From Botrimarina hoheduenensis (GTDB taxonomy: Bacteria > Planctomycetota > Planctomycetia > Pirellulales > Lacipirellulaceae), in contig NZ_SJPH01000004.1 in the NCBI RefSeq assembly GCF_007859815.1, forward strand, positions 248,001-312,000: DNA of 64,000 nucleotides, given 5' to 3'. The first letter of the stretch is position 1. Each line of letters opens with the position of its first letter. The notes under the pieces were generated by a model that searched no databases, was not told where the DNA came from, and saw nothing but the letters and a program-made list of their open reading frames with translations. This document shows positions 37,201-45,935 of this stretch, one piece after another. A program made the position numbers and the translations under genes.

Positions 37201-39118
37201 GGATCCCTACACAAAAGACGCGGACGGCGTGCACGATCTGTTGCTCTCGCTCGGTGACCTGACCGAAGAGGAGGTGGCCGCCCGCTGCGACCCGGTTGCC
37301 GCCCCACGTGCAGAGGTCGCCCGCTGGCTGCACGAACTGAGCGACGGCCGCCGGGCGATCGCGGTGCGCGTGGCTGGCGAGACACGCTACGCCGCGGCAG
37401 AAGACGCCGCCCGACTGCGCGACGCGCTGGGAGTGAACCCCCCCGCGGGACTGCCCACCGCGTTCCTTGAATCCGTTGCCGATCCGCTGGGCGATCTGAT
37501 CTCGCGCTACGCGCGGACGCACGGGCCCTTCGTGGCCCTCGACGCCGCGCGACGGTTCGGCCTTGGCGAAGCGCCCGTGCGGGCAGCGCTCCAGCGGCTT
37601 GGCGATGCGGGGCGTGTGGTCGAAGGGGAGTTCCTTCCGGGCCGACGCGGCCGCGAGTGGTGCGACGCCGGCGTGCTGCGAACCATCAAACGGCGCTCGC
37701 TCGCGCGGCTCCGCAGCGCGGTCGAGGCGGCCCCTGCCGAGGCCTACGCCCGCTTCTTGCCGGTGTGGCAAGGCGTTGCGCAACCGCGGCGAGGGCTGGA
37801 CGGCGTGCTCGACGCGGTCGAGCTGCTGCAAGGCGCACCGCTGCCGATGAGCGCCCTCGAAAGCGAGATCCTGCCCACACGGGTGCAGGACTATCGTCCT
37901 GGCCTGCTCGACGAGTTGTTCCACGCCGGCGAGATCCTCTGGCAAGGCATCGATAGCCTTGGCACGACCGACGGGCGGATCGCGCTCTATCTGGCCGACT
38001 CGTTCGGGCATTTGGGGCGGATGACCAGCACCAATCTTCTCCCCCGGCTCGCATCGGGGGCGCGCAGCGGTTCGCTGGAAGGTCGTGAGCCTCTCGCGCA
38101 AAGCGAGGGTGGATTCGCCGTCAGCAGCGACGAAGCCGATCCGCTTGTCGCCCAGCTGCGTGCGCTGTTCGCTGAGCGTGGCGCGCTCTTCTTTGATGAA
38201 GTGGTCCGCTCGACCCGCGCGTTCGCCAACGATGTGCTCGCCGCGCTGTGGCGACTCGTATGGCAAGGGGAAGTGACCAACGACACGCTTGCTCCGCTGC
38301 GGTCGCTCGTGGCGACCGCCGGCGGCGAGGCGCGACGCACCGTCGGAGCCGCCACCCGGCGCGGTCGCCACGCTTTCCGTTCACGCCGCGCAACGCGGCT
38401 GCCCGGTTCCGAAGGGCGATGGTCACTCCTCGCACAGAACGAGCTCACGGCGCGCACGCCAACCGAGCGGCTGATGGCCCTCGCGCAGCAGCTCGTGCAG
38501 CGACACGGCATACTCACCCGCGATCAGATCGCGCGCGAACAGGTCGAGGGGGGCTTCTCGGCCATCTACCCGGTGCTCAAGGCGATGGAAGAGTCGGGCA
38601 AATTGCGGCGAGGCTACTTTGTCGAGGGGCAAGGTGCTGCGCAGTTTGCCGCAGCGGGAGCCGACGAGCTGTTGCGTGCCAAGCCGCGCGACGCGGACCA
38701 GGAACCCGCTACCTACGTGCTCGCGGCGACCGATCCGGCAAGCCCCTTTGGGGCCGCCCTGCCCTGGCCCGAACGCCCGGGCGATACCGACACGGGCCGC
38801 CCGCAGCGTGCCGCCGGTGCGCTGGTGATCATTTCCGACGGCGCGGCGCTGGGCTTCTTGAGCCGCACCGGCACGGCGCTCACCACGTTTCTTTCGCCCG
38901 ACGAACCGCTCCACACGCAGCAGGCACAGCGTCTTGCGCGAGCGCTGGCGGAGCGGGCCGCGCGGCGGAGTGTGCTGCTGGAGAAGGTTGACGGCACCAG
39001 CGCAACCGGTGGGCCGCTGGCGGGCATCTTCGCCAAGGCCGGCTTCACCGCCACGACCAAGGGACTGCTGTGCCGCAGCGACTTCATGGCGGGAAGACCG
39101 GCACCCCGCCGACGCTGA
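34253..39118 (+). CDS. lhr: Large ATP-dependent helicase Lhr, full-length form
   Basis: The protein has 1,621 residues from the GTG at 34253; AGGTGG lies just upstream, and another GTG at 34259 is possible. The superfamily 2 core has Walker A APTGSGKT (around residues 50-57), DEIH at 174-177 and motif VI QRIGRSGRG at 461-469. A proline-rich insert sits between the two RecA-like lobes. After the core come the winged-helix and Lhr-specific domains, then a long C-terminal part with several winged-helix-like units, as in bacterial full-length Lhr (about 1,500 residues). Lhr translocates 3'-5' on single-stranded DNA and prefers RNA:DNA hybrids; E. coli Lhr is linked to oxidative and alkylation repair. 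Nei-type glycosylase genes flank it on both sides. Confidence 0.95.
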   Translation: MPVTLAPADALASFHEPTRTWFAEAFAEPTRAQQMAWPAIASGESTLLLAPTGSGKTLAAFLASLDRLMFAPRPAEKNEGVRVLYISPLKALGVDIDRNLRAPLAGMRATAGRLNFPRQEMEVAVRTGDTDPRERTRMVRHPPEVLITTPESLYLMLTSKARDILTSVETVILDEIHVMVPTKRGVHLFLTLERLERLRRQRAAQTEQPYTPLQRVGLSATQRPLDEIARLLGGAEASAAPDEPVRPRPVRIVDASEPKRLQIRVEMPVEDLARQQTPTHTSLGGSLGVADDKLPRLAADADEFTRPRENPFAPPPGAGVPGLNGAPQQAGNTAKGPSAPSLWPALHPRLLELIRQHRSTMIFVNSRRLAERLAAAINELAAEEAAAQEPHEARPTEPVEICLAHHGSVSKDTRAAIEDRLKRGVLPAIVATSSLELGIDMGAVDLVIQIEAPPSIASGVQRIGRSGRGVNLLSNGVIFPKYRGDLLACAGATGRMLTGHVEETYYPRNPLDLLAQQIVALVAEGPIGVDELYATFRGAAPYADLPRGSFEGVLDLLSGRYPSDEFAELRPRLTWDRLSGVVSPRKGTQRLAVLNGGTIPDRGLYGVFLVGDGPEGAGGSRVGELDEEMVFETHTGDVFLLGASSWRVLEITKDKVLVAPAPGEPGKMPFWRGDGPGRPLEFGKAIGELARELTRSDEAEATERLTQRHALDDQAADTLLRYLRDQAEATGEPPSDRTVIVESFLDEIGDWRVCVLSPLGSRVHAPWALAVASRLREEELGEVDYSWTDDGIVFRLPESPAPPAVELFVPRSDEVEERVTSQLGSTAMFAARFRENAARALLLPKRQPGRRSPLWMQRRKAADLLAVAARYPSFPILLETYRECLRDVFDLPGLVTVLRGIEQRSIRVEAVVAQQASPFAASLLFNYIGNFIYEGDAPLAERRAQALTLDHAQLRELLGGAELRELLDGEVIDTLGLELQKLADPYTKDADGVHDLLLSLGDLTEEEVAARCDPVAAPRAEVARWLHELSDGRRAIAVRVAGETRYAAAEDAARLRDALGVNPPAGLPTAFLESVADPLGDLISRYARTHGPFVALDAARRFGLGEAPVRAALQRLGDAGRVVEGEFLPGRRGREWCDAGVLRTIKRRSLARLRSAVEAAPAEAYARFLPVWQGVAQPRRGLDGVLDAVELLQGAPLPMSALESEILPTRVQDYRPGLLDELFHAGEILWQGIDSLGTTDGRIALYLADSFGHLGRMTSTNLLPRLASGARSGSLEGREPLAQSEGGFAVSSDEADPLVAQLRALFAERGALFFDEVVRSTRAFANDVLAALWRLVWQGEVTNDTLAPLRSLVATAGGEARRTVGAATRRGRHAFRSRRATRLPGSEGRWSLLAQNELTARTPTERLMALAQQLVQRHGILTRDQIAREQVEGGFSAIYPVLKAMEESGKLRRGYFVEGQGAAQFAAAGADELLRAKPRDADQEPATYVLAATDPASPFGAALPWPERPGDTDTGRPQRAAGALVIISDGAALGFLSRTGTALTTFLSPDEPLHTQQAQRLARALAERAARRSVLLEKVDGTSATGGPLAGIFAKAGFTATTKGLLCRSDFMAGRPAPRRR

Positions 39119-39207
39119 GCGGCTGGGCGCTCGGCCGGTGACGTGCGTAAATAGGTTTGCCGCGTCGGCAACCGCCGCGTTACGCCCCACCCCCAATTCG
39201 TACGCCC

Positions 39208-40140
39208 ATGCCCGAAGGCGACACGCTCTATCGCGTTGCGACGCTGCTCGGCCCCGTGCTGCGCGGGCAGACGATTCTCGATGCGTCCAGCAGCCCTGCG
39301 GAGGCGGCGGGCGAGACGCCGGCCCCCTCTCCGAGTAACCCCTCAGCGCCGCCGACGTTTGCCTGGAGCGATCGCACAGGCACATGGAACGATCGTACCG
39401 GCCTGACGATCGACGCCGCGTCGCTCATCGGTCGGCGCGTAACCGAGGTCGCGCCGCGCGGAAAGCACCTGCTCATCACGCTGGACGACGAGCGGGTGAT
39501 CCATTCGCACCTGGGCATGACCGGCTCGTGGCACGCCTACCCGCGCGACGAGGCGTGGCGCAAGCCGGCTCGCCAGGCGTCGCTCGCGCTGTGGACCGCC
39601 GAGCACGCCGCGGTGCTGTTTCTGCCGAAGCAGCTCGCGCTGATGTCGGCCCGACAGTTGCAACGCGACACGCATCTCCAGCGGCTGGGACCGGACCTGA
39701 TGCGCCCCGCCGACGAGCTGCGCTCGATCCTGCCCCGCCTGCGCGTACACAACGCCACCCCGATCGGCGAGGCGGTCATGAACCAAACGATCGCCGCGGG
39801 CATCGGCAACGTCTACAAGAGCGAGACGCTGTTCCTGGCGCGGCTGTGGCCGTGGACACCCGTCGGCGCGCTGAGCGACACGGTGCTGCTGGACTACTTG
39901 CAACTAACGCGACAGTGGATGTGGCGCAACCGGGGCCGCGGCCCGCGCGTCACACGGTGGGCGGCCGACGGACGCCGGCACTGGGTGTACGGCCGCGGCG
40001 GTCAGCCCTGCTTCGAGTGCGGCCAGACGATCGAAGTGCGGCGTCAGGGAGACGCGGGTCGCACCACGTACTGGTGCCGGCGGTGCCAGGCACCCGGCAG
40101 TGAGGCCCCCCGCAGTCAGTCAGCGCAAGCGGGCCAATAG
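39208..40140 (+). CDS. nei: Fpg/Nei-family DNA glycosylase (second copy)
   Basis: The protein has 310 residues. The start at 39208 gives MPEGDTLYRVATLLGP, close to actinobacterial Nei openings, with Pro2 and Glu3 as catalytic residues. An alanine/proline-rich insert (about residues 30-60) interrupts the N-terminal sheet. RGKHLLITLDDERVIHSHLG and NQTIAAGIGNVYKSETLFLA are intact, as is the zinc finger (CFECGQTIEVRR ... CRRCQA). It lies 89 bp behind lhr on the same strand. In Mycobacterium tuberculosis an lhr gene is likewise followed by a nei gene, which supports a functional link. It differs clearly from the copy at 33081, so the two are not a recent duplication. Confidence 0.92.
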   Translation: MPEGDTLYRVATLLGPVLRGQTILDASSSPAEAAGETPAPSPSNPSAPPTFAWSDRTGTWNDRTGLTIDAASLIGRRVTEVAPRGKHLLITLDDERVIHSHLGMTGSWHAYPRDEAWRKPARQASLALWTAEHAAVLFLPKQLALMSARQLQRDTHLQRLGPDLMRPADELRSILPRLRVHNATPIGEAVMNQTIAAGIGNVYKSETLFLARLWPWTPVGALSDTVLLDYLQLTRQWMWRNRGRGPRVTRWAADGRRHWVYGRGGQPCFECGQTIEVRRQGDAGRTTYWCRRCQAPGSEAPRSQSAQAGQ

Positions 40141-40306
40141 CAGAGCGCGGTAGATGTTAGGTCGGCAATGCCCGCGCCCAACTTCTGCCTGCACTTCGTT
40201 CAGCGGGGGGAGGATTGAAGCGCGGTCCCGCTCAATGCCGGGCGTCTTGCCCGCCGTTAGCTGAGAAACCAGCACCCCAATAATCACCCACGACCCCTAG
40301 CCGGGT

Positions 40307-40339
40307 CTTCACACGATCTTCACAATCGCCCCGTATAGT
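40307..40339 (+). promoter_or_regulatory. Candidate Pho box and -10 element of the pst operon
   Basis: Two adjacent 11-bp direct repeats, CTTCACACGAT and CTTCACAATCG (40307-40328), are followed by TATAGT (40334-40339). This is the layout of PhoB-activated promoters, where tandem 11-bp half-sites replace the -35 element. It lies 74 bp before the pstS start, and PhoB is encoded in the same operon. The rest of 40141-40306 shows nothing else. Confidence 0.55.
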
Positions 40340-40412
40340 GGCCTTCGTTCGGCAGTCTGCGGGAGATAGACAAGCAGCCGAGCAGCGGTCCTCTGCCCCC
40401 CTCTGTCGGCGC

Positions 40413-41432
40413 ATGTCACGACACCACAAGAGTTTACGCTCTTGCGCAGGGCTCTTCCGCCGGGCGCTTACGCTCGGCTTGAGCAGTGGCTTCATGCTGG
40501 CTGGGCTCGTCGGCTGCGGGCCGGCGGCACCGAGCATCAAGATCGATGGCTCGAGCACCGTTTATCCGCTCAGCGAAGCGGTCGCCGAGGAATTCACCCG
40601 CAGCGGTGCCCGCGTAAACGTCACGGTCGGGCAATCGGGCACCGGCGGCGGATTCAAGAAGTTCTCGGCGCTCGAGATCGACCTGTGCGACGCCTCGCGA
40701 CCAATCAAGCCCGACGAAGCCAAGCGGTGTGTCGCCGCGGGGCTCGACTATCTGGAGCTGGTGGTTGCCTATGACGGCATCGCGATCGTTGTCCACCCGG
40801 ACAACGACTGGTGCGCCGAGCTGTCGGTCGACCAGCTGGCGGCCATCTGGCGGCCCGACGGGCCGGTGCGGCGCTGGAACGAGCTGGACCCGGCGTGGCC
40901 CGATCATGAGATCCGCCTCTACGGCCCGGGAACCGACTCGGGCACCTTCGACTACTTTACCGAAGAAATTGTCGGCGAGCCGCGGAGCTGCCGTCCCGAC
41001 TTTACCGCCAGCGAAGACGACAACGTGCTGGTGACCGGCATCAGCAAAGACCGCCACGCGCTGGGGTACTTTGGTTTCGCTTACTACGAAGAAAACGCCG
41101 AGCGGCTGGGACTGGTGGGGGTCAAACCGACAGACGACGCCGCGGCGGTGCTCCCCTCGCTCGAAACGATCCGCAGCAACGCCTACACGCCGCTCTCGCG
41201 ACCGCTGCTGGTTTACGTCGGTCGGCCCGTGCTGGAGCGATCGGTGGGGCTAGAGTTTGTGCGGTTCTATCTGGCGAACGCCGGCGGGTTGGCCACGGAA
41301 GTAGGCTACGTCCCCGTGCCGACCGAGATCGCCGAGAAGAACCTACAGAAGCTCAACCGAGCGCTAACCGCCACGGTCGAGCCCACGCCGAAGGTTGGGG
41401 CTTCAAGCCTCTCGGAGGTGCCGCGATCATGA
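40413..41432 (+). CDS. pstS: Phosphate-binding lipoprotein of the Pst ABC transporter
   Basis: The protein has 339 residues from the ATG at 40413. It carries a lipoprotein signal with lipobox LVGC at Cys35, so it is tethered to a membrane facing the periplasm. IKIDGSSTVYPLSEAVAEEF, GQSGTGGGFKKF and LCDASRPIKPDE are the phosphate-contacting loops of PstS (SSTVYPL, SGTGGG, ASRPI). PstS captures inorganic phosphate and passes it to PstC/PstA. The stop overlaps the pstC start (ATGA). A longer in-frame start adds 25 residues before the signal and is unlikely. Confidence 0.94.
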   Translation: MSRHHKSLRSCAGLFRRALTLGLSSGFMLAGLVGCGPAAPSIKIDGSSTVYPLSEAVAEEFTRSGARVNVTVGQSGTGGGFKKFSALEIDLCDASRPIKPDEAKRCVAAGLDYLELVVAYDGIAIVVHPDNDWCAELSVDQLAAIWRPDGPVRRWNELDPAWPDHEIRLYGPGTDSGTFDYFTEEIVGEPRSCRPDFTASEDDNVLVTGISKDRHALGYFGFAYYEENAERLGLVGVKPTDDAAAVLPSLETIRSNAYTPLSRPLLVYVGRPVLERSVGLEFVRFYLANAGGLATEVGYVPVPTEIAEKNLQKLNRALTATVEPTPKVGASSLSEVPRS

Positions 41433-42379
41433 GCGTGCTTCCCACGACAGGCGTGCCCACGACGGGACCGCAGCGTTCCATCACAACGCCGCACAGCGCG
41501 GGCAACCGGCTGGGCGAACGGATCATCCGGCGGTTGCTGCGGACGTGCGCGATCGTTTCGGTGCTGACCACGATTGGCATCGTGGCGGTGCTGCTGAGCG
41601 AATCGCTAAAGTTCTTTGGCGAAGTCTCGGTGTTTGAGTTTCTTACCGGTGCCCAGTGGACACCGCTCTTCAGCCCGCCGCACTTTGGCGTGTTGCCGCT
41701 GGTGTGCGGCACGATGCTGGTGACGGGCGGTGCCATCCTGATCGCTGGCCCCATCGGATTGGGGACCGCGATCTATCTGAGCGAATACGCGCCCCCGGTA
41801 GTGCGCGAGATCATCAAGCCGGTGCTCGAAGTGCTGGCCGGCATCCCGAGCGTGGTGTACGGCGTGGTGGCGGTGACGACCGTCTCGCCGATCGTGCAGC
41901 GGTTGTTTGGCTCGGAGAGTATCTTCAACGCGCTCAGCGCAAGTATCGTCGTGGGCTTCATGATCCTGCCGATGATTGTTTCGCTCAGTGAAGACGTGCT
42001 GCGGAGCGTGCCGCGCGACCTGCGCAGCGCGGCGTACGCCTTGGGCGCGACCAAGCTGGATGTGACGACGCGCGTCGTGGTGCCGGCGGCACTCTCCGGC
42101 ATTGTGGCGGCGGTGCTGCTGGCGATCTCGCGGGCGATCGGCGAGACGATGGCTGTCACCCTGGCTGCCGGAGCAACGCCCAACCTGACGCTCAACCCGC
42201 TCGAGAGCGTGCAAACCATGACCGCTTATATCGTGCAGGTCAGCAAAGGGGATACGCCCACCGGATCGATCGAGTATCGCACGATCTTTGCCGTTGGATT
42301 AACCCTGTTCTGCATCACGATGTCGCTCAACATCATCGCCCAGTGGGTGCTCAAACGAATGCGGGAGCAGTACGAATGA
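41429..42379 (+). CDS. pstC: Phosphate ABC transporter permease PstC
   Basis: The protein has 316 residues and about six membrane helices. An extended N-terminal cytoplasmic segment (about 25 residues) precedes the first helix. The EAA-type loop that contacts PstB is in LRSAAYALGATKLDVTTRVVVPAALSG (shown here by YALGATK and the following VVP-A). LAISRAIGETMAVTLAAG is the typical late helix. Both ends overlap neighbouring genes by four bases, so stoichiometric translation with pstS and pstA is likely. Confidence 0.95.
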   Translation: MSVLPTTGVPTTGPQRSITTPHSAGNRLGERIIRRLLRTCAIVSVLTTIGIVAVLLSESLKFFGEVSVFEFLTGAQWTPLFSPPHFGVLPLVCGTMLVTGGAILIAGPIGLGTAIYLSEYAPPVVREIIKPVLEVLAGIPSVVYGVVAVTTVSPIVQRLFGSESIFNALSASIVVGFMILPMIVSLSEDVLRSVPRDLRSAAYALGATKLDVTTRVVVPAALSGIVAAVLLAISRAIGETMAVTLAAGATPNLTLNPLESVQTMTAYIVQVSKGDTPTGSIEYRTIFAVGLTLFCITMSLNIIAQWVLKRMREQYE

Positions 42380-43257
42380 GCGACACGCCGCGCAAACGAT
42401 CGCTGGAGACGGGCCGTCGGTACCCGGGGTCGACGCTGTTCGGCCTGCTGTGCGGCACCGCGACGGTGCTGTGCGTGACGGCGCTGGTGGGGCTGCTGGC
42501 GACGGTCGTCGCCGAGGGTGCCCCGTGGCTGAGCACAACGCTGCTGACAAGCTTTTCTTCGCGCAAGCCCGAGCTGGCCGGCATCTTGGGATCGCTGATG
42601 GGCAGCCTGTGGCTGATCAGCATCACCACGCTCATCTGCGTGCCGATTGGTGTGGGGGCCGCGATTTACCTCGAAGAGTACGCGGCCAACTCGTGGTGGA
42701 AGCGGTTGGTGCAACTTAACATCGCCAACTTGGCCGGTGTGCCCTCGATCGTGTACGGCATCTTGGGGCTGGGCCTGTTTGTGCGGACGCTGGGACTGGG
42801 CCGCAGTGTGCTGGCGGGGGCGTTGACGCTGGCCCTGGTGGTGCTGCCAATTGTAATCCTCGCGGCTCAAGAGGCCCTGCGGGCCGTCCCCCCCTCGATC
42901 CGTCAGGCGTCGTATGCGTTGGGTGCCACGCGCTGGCAAACGGTGTGGCGGCAGGTGCTGCCGGCGGCCCTGCCGGGCGTGATGACCGGCGTGATCCTGG
43001 CGATCGCCCGGGCTCTGGGCGAGGCGGCCCCGCTGGTGGCCGTCGGAGCCGCGACCTATGTGGCTTTCGTGCCCTATTCGGTTCACGACGAGTTTTCCGC
43101 CCTGCCGCTGCAGATTTTCGACTGGGCCTCGCGCCCGCAGGAAGAGTTTCACGGCCTGGCGTCGGCGGCCATCCTTGTGCTGCTGGTGGTACTGGTCATG
43201 CTGAACGCCGGAGCGGTTTACGTCCGGCTCAAGTACGGACGAAGGATCAAATGGTGA
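42376..43257 (+). CDS. pstA: Phosphate ABC transporter permease PstA
   Basis: The protein has 293 residues and six membrane helices. The start at 42376 (MSDTPRKRS) overlaps the pstC stop. The coupling loop is [17 protein letters not shown], and [19 protein letters not shown] is the PstA counterpart of the PstC helix. [14 protein letters not shown] is the conserved gate helix. It forms the channel with PstC. The stop overlaps the pstB start by seven bases. Confidence 0.95.
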   Translation: MSDTPRKRSLETGRRYPGSTLFGLLCGTATVLCVTALVGLLATVVAEGAPWLSTTLLTSFSSRKPELAGILGSLMGSLWLISITTLICVPIGVGAAIYLEEYAANSWWKRLVQLNIANLAGVPSIVYGILGLGLFVRTLGLGRSVLAGALTLALVVLPIVILAAQEALRAVPPSIRQASYALGATRWQTVWRQVLPAALPGVMTGVILAIARALGEAAPLVAVGAATYVAFVPYSVHDEFSALPLQIFDWASRPQEEFHGLASAAILVLLVVLVMLNAGAVYVRLKYGRRIKW

Positions 43258-44207
43258 CCCACGGAGCGGAACGGTCGATCTCCCTAGCAGACACCCCCCC
43301 GCGGCGTGTCGCGACAACCGACCCCAGGCAGACTCGCATGACGGAAACCACCGCGGCCAGCCGCACCGAGACGGCCGGTCCGTTGCGCTCGATCCGCCCG
43401 CCGGCGTTCGACTCGGCACGCCCGGCGCGCTCGGCCGACGAGCTGGCCGGTGCCGCCGCCAAGATCGCCGTGAGCGATCTCAACTTTTTCTATGGTGCCA
43501 ACCAGGCGCTGCACGACATCAAGCTGGCAATCCCCGAACGGTGCGTGACCGCGTTCATCGGCCCCTCGGGCTGCGGCAAGAGCACGTTCTTGCGGTGTCT
43601 GAATCGCATGAACGACATGATCGACGATGCCCGTGTCGAGGGCGAGATCCTGCTCGACGGCGAGAGCCTGCGCGGACCACGTGTCGACGTGGTCGAGTTA
43701 CGCAAACGGGTCGGTATGGTGTTCCAGAAGTCGAATCCCTTCCCGAAATCGATCTTCGAAAACATCGCCTACGGGCCCCGCGTGGCGGGCGAGCGCAACA
43801 AGGCACGGCTGTACGAGATCGCTGAGCGCTGCCTGCAACATGCCGCTCTGTGGGATGAGGTCAAAGACCGTCTCGAAGATTCGGCTCTCGCGCTGTCCGG
43901 CGGGCAGCAGCAGCGGCTGTGTATTGCGCGCGCGCTGGCGACCGACCCCGAGGTGCTCCTCATGGACGAGCCCGCCAGCGCCCTGGACCCCGCCAGCACG
44001 GCCCGCATCGAAGACCTCATCTTCGAGCTTAAGGACAAGTACACGATCGTCATCGTCACGCACAACATGCAGCAAGCGGCCCGCGTCTCGGATCAAACCG
44101 CCTTTTTCTTCCAGGGCGTGCTGGTCGAAGCCGGTGCCACCAACGAGATCTTCACCAACCCCGCGAAGAAACAGACAGAGGATTACATCACCGGAAGGTT
44201 TGGGTAG
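43251..44207 (+). CDS. pstB: Phosphate ABC transporter ATPase PstB
   Basis: The protein has 318 residues from the ATG at 43251, which has GAAGGA five bases upstream. About 60 disordered residues precede the ABC core, longer than usual; an ATG at 43338 would give a more typical length. Walker A is GPSGCGKST, followed by the PstB-specific [11 protein letters not shown]. The Q-loop is [12 protein letters not shown], the signature [15 protein letters not shown], Walker [14 protein letters not shown], and the switch histidine is in IVTHNMQQA. It energises phosphate import and, with PhoU, probably reports the transport state to PhoR. Confidence 0.95.
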   Translation: MVTHGAERSISLADTPPRRVATTDPRQTRMTETTAASRTETAGPLRSIRPPAFDSARPARSADELAGAAAKIAVSDLNFFYGANQALHDIKLAIPERCVTAFIGPSGCGKSTFLRCLNRMNDMIDDARVEGEILLDGESLRGPRVDVVELRKRVGMVFQKSNPFPKSIFENIAYGPRVAGERNKARLYEIAERCLQHAALWDEVKDRLEDSALALSGGQQQRLCIARALATDPEVLLMDEPASALDPASTARIEDLIFELKDKYTIVIVTHNMQQAARVSDQTAFFFQGVLVEAGATNEIFTNPAKKQTEDYITGRFG

Positions 44208-44331
44208 GTTCCACTGGGTGCCGATGGTGAGACGTGCTGAGCGATACGACACGCCTGCCCACGATAGCCCTCGTGAGATGCTCCTCCTCCCCCCCCTTCC
44301 AGACCACCTCTTCACCGCCTCGCGATCCGTT

Positions 44332-45060
44332 ATGAGCAAGCACTTAGAACGCGACCTAGAATCGCTTGAACAAGACCTGCTGGCCCAATCGGCGGTCGTC
44401 GAAGAGATGATCCGCTTGGCTTGCCGAGGTTTGTGCGAGCGTCGCGTGGGCGTCTCGGAAGAGTTGCTGCAGCGCGAGCCGCAGATCAACCACCGCGAGG
44501 TGCGCATCGAGGAAGAGTGCCTCAAGATACTCGCCTTGCACCAGCCCGTGGCCGTGGACCTACGCCGCGTGACCACGGTGTTGAAAGTCAATGGAGACCT
44601 GGAGCGGATCGCCGACCTGGCGGTCAACATCGGCGAGCGGAACGACGCCCTCGTGGCGTGGCCCTATCTGCAGCTGCCCGACATGCTCGAGAAGATGTCG
44701 GACTCGGCCATTGAGATGGTGCGTGATGTGCTCGATGCCTTCGTCGAGTCAGACGTCGCGCGCGCGCATCAGGTGCGGCGGCGTGACGATCAGGTGGACG
44801 CTTACAATCGCCACGTCATCAGCGAAGTGTATCGCTGGGTGGAGGCCGATCCGGCTTCGATCGAGCCGGCGCTGCACCTGTTCTCAGCGTCGCGTCACAT
44901 CGAACGGATCGCCGACCATGCCACCAACATCGCCGAGGACGTGATCTACCTGGTCGAGGGTGAGATCGCCCGCCATCGGCCCGACTCGTATCTCATGCCC
45001 CCTCGGCCGACCCCGTCCAGTGCGTCCCGCAATCCGCCGGGCGACGCGGAATTGATCTAA
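44332..45060 (+). CDS. phoU: Phosphate-signalling adaptor PhoU
   Basis: The protein has 242 residues from the ATG at 44332. It is a tandem three-helix-bundle protein with two metal-binding E/D-x-x-x-D motifs per repeat: NGDLERIADLAVNIGE in the first and SRHIERIADHATNIAEDV in the second. PhoU links PstB to the PhoR kinase and dampens Pho signalling when phosphate is plentiful. It is 124 bp behind pstB and 56 bp before phoB, consistent with one operon. The last 25 residues are proline- and serine-rich and unlikely to be structured. Confidence 0.94.
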   Translation: MSKHLERDLESLEQDLLAQSAVVEEMIRLACRGLCERRVGVSEELLQREPQINHREVRIEEECLKILALHQPVAVDLRRVTTVLKVNGDLERIADLAVNIGERNDALVAWPYLQLPDMLEKMSDSAIEMVRDVLDAFVESDVARAHQVRRRDDQVDAYNRHVISEVYRWVEADPASIEPALHLFSASRHIERIADHATNIAEDVIYLVEGEIARHRPDSYLMPPRPTPSSASRNPPGDAELI

Positions 45061-45116
45061 GCCCTGGCCTTGCCCAGCAGATCTCCACCGGCCCCGCTCC
45101 TCATGCGCTCCGACCG

Positions 45117-45815
45117 ATGGCCAAGCCGAAGATCCTGATCGTAGAAGACGACCGCTCACTGGCGGAAGTGCTCGACTACAACCTGCGGCAGGACGGTTAC
45201 GAGACGCATGTCTCGTCCACCGGCCAGGACGGTCTGTTGCAGGCCAAGCTCCGCACCCCCGACTTGGTGGTGCTGGACCTCATGCTGCCCATCATGGATG
45301 GTCTAGAGATCTGTCGCCGCCTGCGGGCCGATCCGGCAACGCGCGAGATGCTGGTGCTGATGCTCACGGCCAAGTCCGAAGAGACCGATCAGGTGGCCGG
45401 TTTCAGCGTGGGTGCCGACGACTATGTCGCCAAGCCGTTCAGTGTGAAGGTGCTGCAAGAACGCGTGCGCGCGCTGCTCCGCCGCCGCCGCGGTGCCGCT
45501 ACCAAGGGAGACGTACTGGTTAGCCAAGGCATTATGGTCGATCGCGAGCGACACCGCGTGACGCTCGACCAACGGCTGCTGGACCTCACGCCGAGTGAGT
45601 TCGGCCTGCTGGAAACCCTGATCCGGCAACCCGGACGGGTCTTCAGCCGCAGCGAGCTGATCGACGCCGCGCTGGGCGGCGACTCGCTGGTGCTGGAACG
45701 CACGATCGACGTCCACGTGCGGGCGTTGCGCAAAAAGCTCGACGCCCATGCCGACCTGATCGAAACCGTCCGCGGAGTGGGGTATCGCTTCCGCGATCCG
45801 GTAGGGGCTTCTTAA
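45117..45815 (+). CDS. phoB: PhoB-type OmpR-family response regulator
   Basis: The protein has 232 residues. The receiver domain has an acidic pocket (Glu10, Asp11, Asp12), phosphoacceptor Asp54 in VLDLMLPIMDG, Thr84 and Lys106 in YVAKPF. The C-terminal winged helix shows LTPSEFGLLETLIRQPGRVF and RTIDVHVRALRKKL. It is assigned to phosphate control by position directly after pst-phoU and by its match to the kinase at 51592-53316. It should bind tandem 11-bp half-sites such as those at 40307-40328. Confidence 0.92.
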   Translation: MAKPKILIVEDDRSLAEVLDYNLRQDGYETHVSSTGQDGLLQAKLRTPDLVVLDLMLPIMDGLEICRRLRADPATREMLVLMLTAKSEETDQVAGFSVGADDYVAKPFSVKVLQERVRALLRRRRGAATKGDVLVSQGIMVDRERHRVTLDQRLLDLTPSEFGLLETLIRQPGRVFSRSELIDAALGGDSLVLERTIDVHVRALRKKLDAHADLIETVRGVGYRFRDPVGAS

Positions 45816-45828
45816 CGCAAAACTGCAC

Positions 45829-45855
45829 AAAACCGCCACGAATCGCTGGTTTTTC
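45829..45855 (+). terminator. Possible terminator of the pst-phoB operon
   Basis: AAAACCGC and GC(T)GGTTTT can pair around an eight-base loop and run into TTTTT. It lies 14 bp after the phoB stop. The stem is A/T-heavy with one bulge, so strength is uncertain. Confidence 0.4.
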
Positions 45856-45935
45856 GTTGAATCAGTTTCTCTGTGCCGTTAAACCGCAACGCTGCCTCTA
45901 CGGTTTTCTGCAACCCCTGCGCTAGGACGTTCGGC

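Noticed and set aside
37112..38371. Minus-strand reading frame of 419 codons inside lhr
   Set aside because: High GC content produces long antisense frames. The plus strand encodes continuous Lhr sequence through this stretch.
42226..43419. Minus-strand reading frame of 397 codons across pstA and pstB
   Set aside because: Its composition (R, H, Q, G) is typical of antisense GC-rich DNA, and both plus-strand genes are complete and recognisable.
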